Shown here: positions 8,661 to 16,296 of the stretch, piece after piece
Position numbering within the stretch: position 1 is the first letter of the stretch
Layout of the letters: each line of letters starts with the position of its first letter
From: Neoroseomonas eburnea
Lineage (GTDB): Bacteria > Pseudomonadota > Alphaproteobacteria > Acetobacterales > Acetobacteraceae
NCBI RefSeq assembly: GCF_018129005.1
Contig: NZ_JAAEDL010000021.1
Location: 31,440-95,439 of the forward strand
Reading direction: 5' to 3'
DNA: 64,000 nt
Notes under the pieces: generated by a model
The model's input: the letters and a program-made list of their open reading frames with translations, nothing else
Databases searched by the model: none
Told to the model about the DNA's origin: nothing
Position numbers and translations under genes: made by a program

Positions 8661-10514
8661 ATGGCAGCATCGCTGACGGATCGTCTTCTGGCTTGGCTTG
8701 CTTCGGCGACAAGTCGCTCGCGGCCCTGGTACCATTGGCCGTTCCTTGTCGCAGTCCCGATCATCGTCGGTCACCGCGTCACCATGCGGCGCGAGAATCT
8801 GACGGACATGGAAACGGAGCCGCCGCGCGTTTCCCCGCCGGCGGGGTTCGACGTGCGTGGCATGCGGACGGCGGATGGCTCGTTCAATGACCTCGCACAG
8901 CCCTGGATGGGCATGGCCGGCGCGCGCTTCGGGCGCAACATGCCGATCGCCGATGTCTTCGGCGAGCGTGCACCGGAGCTCTTCGAACCCAGCCCGCGTC
9001 TGATCAGCAATGAGCTGCTGGCGCGGCGGGAATTCGTGCCCGTGCCGCACCTGAACCTCCTGGCTGCGGCCTGGATCCAGTTCATGGTGCATGACTGGTT
9101 GAGCCACGGCTCCAACGACAAGGAAGCCACCCCGCACGACGTGCCGCTGCCGCCGGGCGATACCTGGCCGGAAGGTCGGATGGCCGTGCTGCCGACCGAC
9201 CCCGATCCGCCGAATGCCACCGATGCCGGGCGACCGACGGCCTACACCAATGTCGAGACGAGCTGGTGGGACGCGTCGCAGATCTACGGATCCTCCCAGG
9301 CGCGACAGGACCTGGTGCGGCGCGACCCCGCGACGGGCCTGGCGCGCGCCGACGGCAAGCTCCATCTCGAGCCGAACGGGCTGCTGCCGATCGAGGATCG
9401 AACGCTCCGCGGCAAGGCGAGCCCCCATCTCGAACTGGCCGGCGTGAACGGCAACTGGTGGATCGGCCTGTCGGTCCTGCACACGCTCTTTGCGCGGGAG
9501 CACAACGCGATCGTGGATCGCCTGCGCATCGACCATCCGGACAAGGACGGCGAGTGGCTGTTCCAGAAGGCACGGCTGGCGAATGCGGCCCTCCTGGCGA
9601 AGATCCACACCGTCGAGTGGACGCCGGCGCTGATGAACTCGCCGGAAGGCCGCATGGCGATGCGCGGCAATTTCTGGGGCCTGCTCGGCGAGGCGTACAA
9701 TCGCGCCCATGGGCGTGTCGGACAGGGCGAGATCCTGTCGGGCATACCCGGATCGCCGGCCGACCATCACACCGCGCCCTACGCGATGACGGAGGAGTTC
9801 GCGGCGGTCTACCGGCTGCACTCGCTGATGCCCGACGAATTCTCCTTCCGCCGCAGCTTCGACGATTCCGAGGCCTTCCGCCGCGATCTGCCCAAGGTCG
9901 CCGGCGGCCAGGCGCGGGAGATCCACGAGCAACTGCCGTTCGACGACGTCGTCTACTCGCTAGCGACCAGCCATCCGGGGGCGCTGGTGCTGCACAACTT
10001 CCCGAACGGGCTGCGCCGCCTGGACCGGCTCGACGAGCATGGCGTGCATCTCGACATCGCGACCGTGGATATCCTGCGCGACCGGGAGCGCGGCGTGCCG
10101 CGATATTGCGCCTTCCGCCGCCGTATCCAGGCCCATGTGCCGCGGGACTTCGACGAGCTGACCGACAACCCCGACTGGCAGCGCGAGCTCCGGGCGATCT
10201 ATGGCAGCGTGGAGAAGGTGGACCTGCAGGTCGGCATGATGGCCGAGAGCCAGAACAGCCGCTATGGCACGCCGCCCGGCTTCGGCTTCTCCGATACCGC
10301 CTTCCGCATCTTCATCCTGATGGCGTCGCGCCGGCTCAAGAGCGACCGCTTCTTCACCGACGACTTCCGGCCGGAGGTCTACACGCCGGCCGGCTTCGAC
10401 TGGGTGCGCGACAACTCCCTGCGCACCGTGTTCGAGCGCCATTGCCCGGCGCTGCGCACGCATTTCGCCGATGCGCGCAACGTGTTCTTCCCCTGGGCGC
10501 GCGGCGGGGGGTGA
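8661..10514 (+). CDS. Animal-type heme peroxidase / fatty acid dioxygenase-like protein
   Basis: 617 residues from the ATG at 8661. The distal heme site QFMVHDWLSHG is seen with His144. The helix LHTLFAREHNAIVDRLR follows, and the segment VYRLHSLMPDEF carries Tyr384 and His387. The Y-x-x-H spacing is the same as the catalytic Tyr385/heme-ligand His388 pair of cyclooxygenases and the matching pair in alpha-dioxygenases and linoleate diol synthases. A hydrophobic stretch (WHWPFLVAVPII-like, ~25-40) near the N-terminus may attach it to the membrane. I infer a fatty acid oxygenase making hydroperoxides rather than a simple peroxidase. The four following genes are packed close behind it. Confidence 0.88.
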   Translation: MAASLTDRLLAWLASATSRSRPWYHWPFLVAVPIIVGHRVTMRRENLTDMETEPPRVSPPAGFDVRGMRTADGSFNDLAQPWMGMAGARFGRNMPIADVFGERAPELFEPSPRLISNELLARREFVPVPHLNLLAAAWIQFMVHDWLSHGSNDKEATPHDVPLPPGDTWPEGRMAVLPTDPDPPNATDAGRPTAYTNVETSWWDASQIYGSSQARQDLVRRDPATGLARADGKLHLEPNGLLPIEDRTLRGKASPHLELAGVNGNWWIGLSVLHTLFAREHNAIVDRLRIDHPDKDGEWLFQKARLANAALLAKIHTVEWTPALMNSPEGRMAMRGNFWGLLGEAYNRAHGRVGQGEILSGIPGSPADHHTAPYAMTEEFAAVYRLHSLMPDEFSFRRSFDDSEAFRRDLPKVAGGQAREIHEQLPFDDVVYSLATSHPGALVLHNFPNGLRRLDRLDEHGVHLDIATVDILRDRERGVPRYCAFRRRIQAHVPRDFDELTDNPDWQRELRAIYGSVEKVDLQVGMMAESQNSRYGTPPGFGFSDTAFRIFILMASRRLKSDRFFTDDFRPEVYTPAGFDWVRDNSLRTVFERHCPALRTHFADARNVFFPWARGGG

Positions 10515-10517
10515 GCC

Positions 10518-11423
10518 ATGGGGCGCGCGATCCGGCTGCCGTGGCTCGCAGACCTCCTGGTCTGCGACGACCCTGCGGGCATTGCGGCGCTCGCGGCCGA
10601 GCCGCGGCTCGATCGCCGCTTCAGCGCGTCCGGCCCGCTGCTCAACCGGCTGCTGGCCGGCCGCATCCGCCGCGTTCTGGTTCTGGACGGCAGGCCGCTT
10701 CCGCCCGTCGCACCGCGCGACGAGGACGGTGGCGCCCCGGCGCGGCAACTGCTGGAGGCAACGGTCACGGCGCGCGCGGCCGAGGCACCCTGCGATCCGG
10801 GGACGCTCGACCGTCTCGCGGAAGGCGTGCTGCACGGGGCGGATCGCGCGGCGTTCGGTCCGGTGGCGCAGACCGCGATCGGGCGCCTGTTCCGCCCTGA
10901 CTTCGCCGGCACCGCGGACACCTGGCAGGCTGCACTGCTCCTCGATGCCGCGGTGCGCAGCTTCAATCCGCTCCGCCGCCTGCGCTGGAGGCTCGACGGC
11001 AGCATCGAGGCGGCGCGCGCAAGCCTCGCCGAGGCGGTGGCGCGGGACCCGGCGGCGCTGCATGCGGTCGGCATCGCCGTGCACCATCTGGTGGAGTCAT
11101 TCGTGCGCATGGCCGCGCTGGCGGCGGGACCGGCTGCACTGCGGAGCGTGGCGGGACCGGAGGCCGCATCGCGCTGCCTCGTCGCGCCCGCGCGCGTGCT
11201 GCGCCGGGCCGAGGCCATGGGCGAGACCGCCCAGGGTGCGTTCCGCCCCGGCACCCTCGTGCTGCTCGACCTCGAGGCAGCGCGCACCCGCAGCTCGCGG
11301 CGGGACATCGCCTTCCTGACCGGCGCCTGGAGCGCCTGCCCGGCCCATGCCTGGGTGCCGGCCCTGCTGGCGGCGGTGTGGGAACGCGCGAGCGCGATGA
11401 CCTTGACCGAGGCGCGGTCATGA
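10518..11423 (+). CDS. Short cytochrome P450-like heme-thiolate protein (unusual)
   Basis: 301 residues, starting 4 bases after the peroxidase stop. The C-terminal third reads like the end of a P450: APARVLRRAE..., then FRPGTLVLLDLEAA (P450s have a P-A-G-T-x-V-L-L-D-L-A-A segment here), then RRDIAFLTGAWSACPAHAW with Cys274 as the probable heme thiolate. The loop is F-x-x-G-x-x-x-x-C, one residue longer than the canonical F-x-x-G-x-x-x-C. The following CPG becomes CPA. The protein is ~100 residues shorter than a normal P450, and I cannot point to the I-helix threonine or the ExxR. In fungi, dioxygenase domains of this type are fused to P450-like isomerases, which supports the reading. The assignment is inference. 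Confidence 0.55.
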   Translation: MGRAIRLPWLADLLVCDDPAGIAALAAEPRLDRRFSASGPLLNRLLAGRIRRVLVLDGRPLPPVAPRDEDGGAPARQLLEATVTARAAEAPCDPGTLDRLAEGVLHGADRAAFGPVAQTAIGRLFRPDFAGTADTWQAALLLDAAVRSFNPLRRLRWRLDGSIEAARASLAEAVARDPAALHAVGIAVHHLVESFVRMAALAAGPAALRSVAGPEAASRCLVAPARVLRRAEAMGETAQGAFRPGTLVLLDLEAARTRSSRRDIAFLTGAWSACPAHAWVPALLAAVWERASAMTLTEARS

Positions 11424-12802
11424 GCGCCGCCTCCCTCGCCGCCAAGGGGCCGACGGCCGACGAGGCCGATCCCATCTTCGCGCCGCTGCGCTTCCGCAAC
11501 CTGACGGTGAAGAACCGCGTCTTCCGTTCCAACATCTCCGGCCGCTTCGACAACGAGGACGGATCGCTGACCCAGACACGCATCAACTGGGAGAGCCGCT
11601 TCGCCCGGGGCGGCGTCGGCGCGATCATTTCCTCCTATGTCCCGGTGGCGATGGAGGGGCGCATCATCGCGGGCTACGCCACCATCCACAGGGACGAGTT
11701 CATCCCGCTCTGGCAGAAGCTCGGGGAGGCGGTGCATGCCTTCGACTGCCACTTCATCCTCCAGCTCAGCCATTCCGGCCGGCAGATGGACCTGCCCGGC
11801 ATCCACAACCAGGACCGCCCGGCGCCGAGCGCGACCGGCCGCAAGGAATCCCTTCACGGCTTCCTCTGCCGCGCGATGGGCACCGGGGAGATAGAACGCC
11901 TGGTCGCCGCCTTTGCCCGCGCTGCCTGGCGGGCGAGGGAGGCCGGGCTCGACGGGGTGGAGCTGCACGCGGCGAACGGCTACCTGTTCACGCAGTTCCT
12001 CAGCTCCGGGATCAACGACCGGACGGACCGCTACGGCGGCTCGCTGACCAACCGTGCGCGGTTCCTGCTCGAGGTCATCGAGGCGATCCGCGCCAGAGTC
12101 GGCCGTGGCTTCCATCTGCAGGTCAAGCTCAGCGCGGTGGACCGCAACGACATCCTGCCCTGGGAAGGCAAGGGCAACACGCTGCAGGACACGATCGCCG
12201 TCGCGCGCTGGTGCGAGGCGGTCGGCGCGGATGCGATCCACGTCTCGACCGGCTCGCTCTTTCCGCACCCGCTGAACCCGCCTGGCGAGCTGCCTCTCGA
12301 GGTGCTGGCGGTGACCTACGACGCGATGATCTCTTCGGGCATCGACGGGTTCCGCAACTTCCTCTTCTTTCGCTACCCGGCATTGCGGCCGCTGTTCCGC
12401 TGGCTCTGGTTCCGCCACAAGCGTGGCCGGCCGAACGAGGCGATCAGCATCGACGAGGCGCGGGCGATCCGCGCCGCCGTCTCCATCCCGGTGATCAGCA
12501 CGGGCGGCTACCAGAGCGCATCCGTCGTGCGTGCCGGGCTTGCCTCCGGGGCGTTCGACGCGGTGGCGATCGCGCGTTCCCTCGTTGCCAATCCCGACCT
12601 GCCGCAGCACTGGCGGGCGGGGCGCGAGCGGCCCGAGCGGCCCTGCACCTATTGCAACAAGTGCCTGATGAACGCGCCGAAGAACCCCATGGGCTGCTAC
12701 GAGGAATCGCGCTTCCCGAGCCGCGAGGCAATGCTCGAGGAGATCGTCTCGGTCTATCGCCCGCGGCCGGCGCTGCGCGTGCCCCGGCCGTCGGAGCCCT
12801 AG
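11420..12802 (+). CDS. Old Yellow Enzyme / NADH:flavin oxidoreductase family protein (OPR-like)
   Basis: 460 residues. The OYE barrel is clear: PLRFRNLTVKNRVFRS, QLSHSGRQMDLPG, VELHAANGYLFTQFLSSGIN and YGGSLTNRARFLLEV. After the barrel comes a cysteine group CTYCNKCLMNAPKNPMGC near 409-426 that probably holds a 4Fe-4S cluster. The C-terminal FAD/NAD(P)H domain found in dienoyl-CoA reductases (and in the 4314 gene) is absent, so it needs an external reductase. The ATG at 11420 overlaps the previous stop (ATGA). Next to a dioxygenase and a P450-like protein it may reduce an enone oxylipin, as plant 12-oxophytodienoate reductase does. This role is inference. Confidence 0.88.
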   Translation: MSAASLAAKGPTADEADPIFAPLRFRNLTVKNRVFRSNISGRFDNEDGSLTQTRINWESRFARGGVGAIISSYVPVAMEGRIIAGYATIHRDEFIPLWQKLGEAVHAFDCHFILQLSHSGRQMDLPGIHNQDRPAPSATGRKESLHGFLCRAMGTGEIERLVAAFARAAWRAREAGLDGVELHAANGYLFTQFLSSGINDRTDRYGGSLTNRARFLLEVIEAIRARVGRGFHLQVKLSAVDRNDILPWEGKGNTLQDTIAVARWCEAVGADAIHVSTGSLFPHPLNPPGELPLEVLAVTYDAMISSGIDGFRNFLFFRYPALRPLFRWLWFRHKRGRPNEAISIDEARAIRAAVSIPVISTGGYQSASVVRAGLASGAFDAVAIARSLVANPDLPQHWRAGRERPERPCTYCNKCLMNAPKNPMGCYEESRFPSREAMLEEIVSVYRPRPALRVPRPSEP

Positions 12803-12804
12803 CC

Positions 12805-14418
12805 ATGCCGCGCGCCGCCCCCGTCACCGCGGTGGAGATGGCGCTGGCGAGGCGCCGCCGCCTGACCCTGCCGTTGGGCCTGCTGCTGCTGCTCGCGCTC
12901 ATGCTCGGGCTGGCGGTGATCGCGATCGCGGCCTGGCATGGACCGCGCTTCCTGCGTGGCGACCGCACGCCGACTTTCGCCAGCGAACTGGACCACTTCA
13001 AGTACGGCTCGATCGGCGCCGAGCGCGACAGCGGGATCCCCTACCTCGCCTGGCAGGCCCTGCCGCGCCTCTTTCCCGAGGTGTTCGGCGACGCGGCGCA
13101 GCAGGCGGCGGCGCGCGCAGGCGGGGAAGGCCCCTACGCAGTCTTTGGCTTCCTCTACGAGCCGGTCTCGGCCGGCAGCGCAGCGCCGCGCGACCTGCCC
13201 ATCGGCATCGCCCGGCGGGAGGTGCGTGGGGTGGAGATGGTGTGGTTCAACTGCGCCGTCTGCCACACAGGCACGGTGCGGGAGAGGGAGGACGGGCCAC
13301 GCCGCATCGTCGTGGGCATGACCTCGAACAACCTCGACTTCCACCGCTTCGTCGCCTTCGTCGTGTCCATCGCCGCAGACCCGCGCCTCGCCCCGGATCC
13401 GCTGCTCGAAGCGATCGAGGCGGGCGGGACGCGGCTCGGCCTGGTGGACCGGCTGCTCTGGCGCTTCGTCGTCGCGCCGAACCTGCGTGAGGGCCTGCTG
13501 GAACGCCGCGCGCAACTGGCGCCGCTGCTGGCCATGCAGCCGGCCTGGGGGCCTGGGCGGGTCGACACCTTCAACCCCTACAAGGTGGTGCAGCTTGGCC
13601 AGCGTGCCGGCAGCGGCGCGCCGGAACAGTGGATCGGCGCCGCCGATTTCCCGACGGTCTTCCACCAGCGCGAGCGGCAGGGCATGCAGCTGCACTGGGA
13701 CGGCAACAACCCGTCGCTCGCCGAGCGGAACCTCTCCGCGGCCGTCGGCGCCGGCCTACGGCTCGACCGCGCGACCGAAGCCGACCATGCCTCCATCCGG
13801 CGCGTCGCGACCTGGCTGCTCGACCTGCCGGCGCCGCCGAGCCCCATGCGCGCGACGGCCGATGCGGGGGCGGTGACGGAGGGGAGCAGGATCTACCGGC
13901 AGCATTGCGCCGCCTGCCACGGCCATCATGACGGCGCCCGCCACGTGTTCCGCGGCGACCGCCTGGGCCGCGTCACGCCCATCGCCGAAATCGCGACGGA
14001 TCGCGCGCGGCTCGATTCCTACACGCCGGACTTCATGTCCATGCAGCACCGCGTCCTCGGCCTCACCGCCTTCGTCAAGACGGACGGCTACGCCAACCAC
14101 CCGCTCGACGGGCTATGGCTGCGCGGCCCCTATCTGCACAACGGCTCGGTACCGACGCTCGAGGCCCTGCTGCTGCCCGCCGCGGAGCGACCCCGCTTCT
14201 TCCTGCGCGGCGACGACACGCTGGACCGTACGCGCGGCGGCTTCCGCTCCGAGACCTTCGAAACCGGGGAGGCTTGCCTGGAGGCGGCCCGGCGCACGCG
14301 CGGGCGCTTCTGCTTCGACACGCGCCAGCCCGGCAACGGAAATGGCGGCCACGACTACGGGACGCGCCTCGGCCAGGCCGAACGCGACGCGTTGCTGGCG
14401 TATCTCAGGACGTTCTGA
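12805..14418 (+). CDS. Membrane-anchored diheme cytochrome c family protein
   Basis: 537 residues. A membrane anchor is seen at ~22-45 (LTLPLGLLLLLALMLGLAVIAI). Two heme attachment motifs are present: CAVCH near 150 and CAACH near 368. The second domain has the late Met-containing region and PYLHNGSVPTLEALL. The PYLHNGS segment is typical of cytochromes related to the di-heme peroxidase/MauG and electron-donor groups. It starts 2 bases after the OYE stop. I infer that it passes electrons between the membrane chain and the heme enzymes of this cluster, on the periplasmic side. Confidence 0.85.
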   Translation: MPRAAPVTAVEMALARRRRLTLPLGLLLLLALMLGLAVIAIAAWHGPRFLRGDRTPTFASELDHFKYGSIGAERDSGIPYLAWQALPRLFPEVFGDAAQQAAARAGGEGPYAVFGFLYEPVSAGSAAPRDLPIGIARREVRGVEMVWFNCAVCHTGTVREREDGPRRIVVGMTSNNLDFHRFVAFVVSIAADPRLAPDPLLEAIEAGGTRLGLVDRLLWRFVVAPNLREGLLERRAQLAPLLAMQPAWGPGRVDTFNPYKVVQLGQRAGSGAPEQWIGAADFPTVFHQRERQGMQLHWDGNNPSLAERNLSAAVGAGLRLDRATEADHASIRRVATWLLDLPAPPSPMRATADAGAVTEGSRIYRQHCAACHGHHDGARHVFRGDRLGRVTPIAEIATDRARLDSYTPDFMSMQHRVLGLTAFVKTDGYANHPLDGLWLRGPYLHNGSVPTLEALLLPAAERPRFFLRGDDTLDRTRGGFRSETFETGEACLEAARRTRGRFCFDTRQPGNGNGGHDYGTRLGQAERDALLAYLRTF

Positions 14419-14445
14419 CGGGATGTGGGCAAGGAGGAGACGCAG

Positions 14446-14880
14446 GTGGACCAGACGCTCAGCCTGGGTTGGATGCAGAGCGAGGCCGCGGCGCGACGCG
14501 CCGCCTTCCGTCGCGTCCTCGGTGTCAATCTGGTGCTGCAGGGGGTGATCGGCGTCGCGGCGGTCCTGGCGCCGGGCTGGCTCTCGGCGCTCCTCGGGCT
14601 CGGCGGGACGCTGCAGCCGGGCTGGGTGAGCGCCTGGGGCGGGATGCTCCTGCTGGTGGCCGCGCTCTACCTGCCGGGCTACCAGGAGCCGGCACGGGCG
14701 CGGTGGCCCAATCTGGTTGGCATCCTGGGCCGGTTCGGCTTCGCGCTGCTCTACGTGGTCCTGGCGCTGGGCGGGGCCCCTGGCTTCCTGTGGCTCGCGG
14801 CCTTCGACCTCGGCTTCGGCGTGTCGTTGGCGATGCTTTACCTCTCGCTCGGCCGGGCCGAGCTGATGAGTCGGCCATAG
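14446..14880 (+). CDS. Small integral membrane protein, DoxX-like in size, function unknown
   Basis: 144 residues with about four hydrophobic segments (e.g. VLGVNLVLQGVIGVAAVLAP, WGGMLLLVAALYLPG, GFALLYVVLALGG, FDLGFGVSLAMLYLSL). The GTG at 14446 is chosen because AAGGAGG at 14430-14436 lies 9 bases upstream. The GTG at 14425 would put that site inside the gene. It is the last gene of the peroxidase unit, 27 bases behind the cytochrome. I do not recognise the family with certainty. Confidence 0.7.
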   Translation: MDQTLSLGWMQSEAAARRAAFRRVLGVNLVLQGVIGVAAVLAPGWLSALLGLGGTLQPGWVSAWGGMLLLVAALYLPGYQEPARARWPNLVGILGRFGFALLYVVLALGGAPGFLWLAAFDLGFGVSLAMLYLSLGRAELMSRP

Positions 14881-15066
14881 GTCGTCCCCGGGGACGGCGA
14901 GATGCCGATCCCGAGGTGCCTGAACGAAGACCGCTCCAGGTGCCCGCGACACTCCCGTCGCGAGCCATCTGCCGACCTCTGCCAGCATGGCCTCGGCCGC
15001 CTCGACAGCCCCGCATGCCATGTCGCCGCGCCTTGCCGATAGCGTTGCCGACAAGGCGCGGCGGCA

Positions 15067-15942
15067 TCAGTCGGCCGCCATCAGCTTGTCCTGCGTTCTC
15101 GTGTCGAAGTCGCCGGCGTCGTGGCGTTCCCAGAGCTGGCTGGCCGGATCGCCCTGGACACGGTTGACCATCCGTCCCCGCTGCACGGCCGGCCGCTCAC
15201 CGATCATGTCGGCCCAACGCTGCACATGCCGGTAGGATTGCACGTCGAGGAACTCGGCGGCGCCGTAGAGCCAACCCTTTGCCAGCCCGCCATACCACGG
15301 CCAGATCGCCATGTCCGCGATAGTGTAGTCGGGACCTGCCACATAGGTGGTCTCGGCCAGGCGCCGGTCGAGCACGTCGAGCTGGCGCTTCACCTCCATC
15401 GCGAACCGATCGATCGGATATTCCATCTTCGTCGGGGCATAGGCGTAGAAGTGCCCGAAGCCACCGCCAAGGTAGGGTGCGCTGCCCATCTGCCAGAACA
15501 GCCAGGAGAGGCATTCCGCCCGCGCGGCGCCGTCGGTCGGCAGGAAGGCACCGAACTTCTCGGCGAGGTGGACGAGGATGGCGCCGGACTCGAATACCCT
15601 GACCGGCTTCGGTCCGCTGCGGTCGAGCAGAGCCGGGATCTTCGAGTTGGGGTTGACGGCGACGAAGCCGCTGCCGAACTGCTGGCCTTCGCCGATGCGG
15701 ATGAGCCACGCATCGTATTCCGCCCCCGCATGGCCGAGGGCCAGGAGTTCCTCGAGCATGACAGTGACCTTCACGCCGTTCGGCGTGGCGAGCGAATAGA
15801 GCTGCAGGGGATGATGACCGATCGGCAGGTCCTTCTCGTGTGTCGGTCCCGCGACCGGCCGGTTGATGTTCGCGAATCGTCCGCCATTGGCTGTGTTCCA
15901 GCGCCAGATGCTGGGCGGGATGTACTCGGGTGACGTGCTCAT
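15067..15942 (-). CDS. yghU: Glutathione S-transferase family protein, YghU type
   Basis: 291 residues, near-identical in plan to Escherichia coli YghU (288 residues). Shared runs include INRPVAGPTHEKDLP, HPLQLYSLATPNG, KVTVMLEELLALG, VNPNSKIPALLD, YLGGGFGHFYAYAP and DMAIWPW. YghU is a Nu-class enzyme with disulfide-bond reductase activity using two glutathiones. AGGAG eight bases upstream fixes the ATG at 15942. An in-frame extension to 16254 is rejected. It is monocistronic, convergent with the gene ending at 14880. Confidence 0.93.
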   Translation of the reverse strand: MSTSPEYIPPSIWRWNTANGGRFANINRPVAGPTHEKDLPIGHHPLQLYSLATPNGVKVTVMLEELLALGHAGAEYDAWLIRIGEGQQFGSGFVAVNPNSKIPALLDRSGPKPVRVFESGAILVHLAEKFGAFLPTDGAARAECLSWLFWQMGSAPYLGGGFGHFYAYAPTKMEYPIDRFAMEVKRQLDVLDRRLAETTYVAGPDYTIADMAIWPWYGGLAKGWLYGAAEFLDVQSYRHVQRWADMIGERPAVQRGRMVNRVQGDPASQLWERHDAGDFDTRTQDKLMAAD

Positions 15943-16296
15943 CAAGCTCGCTCCTGGTGATTGGCTGACAGGCAGCAGTGCCGCGAGGCAGGTGGGGGCG
16001 CTTCCGAGATCGCGCCAGGGGACGCGAAAGCGTGAACAGCGGTCCGCGCACGGGCTCACGCGACCATCGGATATGCTCGCATGCCGTTGCCCCGCGGCAT
16101 CGGGGTTCTTCGGCGCGGGTGCGGGTGCGACACGGCCTGGGATGGCTCGATCCGCGTCATCGGCTTGGCCCCCTGACGTGCACTGGCTCGGCTGTGCGCC
16201 CGAAGCGATCTTTGCGGCGCATGGCGAGGCGGCGGCCGCTGCGATTCTGCGCATCCGGACGGCGATCGACGCCCATGTCAGGCCCGATGGAGGCGA
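15943..16296. other. Intergenic stretch upstream of yghU
   Basis: 354 bases between the yghU start and the end of the radical SAM gene, both on the minus strand. It should hold the yghU promoter. The plus-strand frame across it gives no recognisable protein. I see no strong hairpin or repeat. Confidence 0.35.

Noticed and set aside
12805..14418. MauG-type di-heme peroxidase
   Set aside because: It has two CxxCH motifs, but I cannot see the full set of catalytic residues, so only cytochrome c family is claimed.
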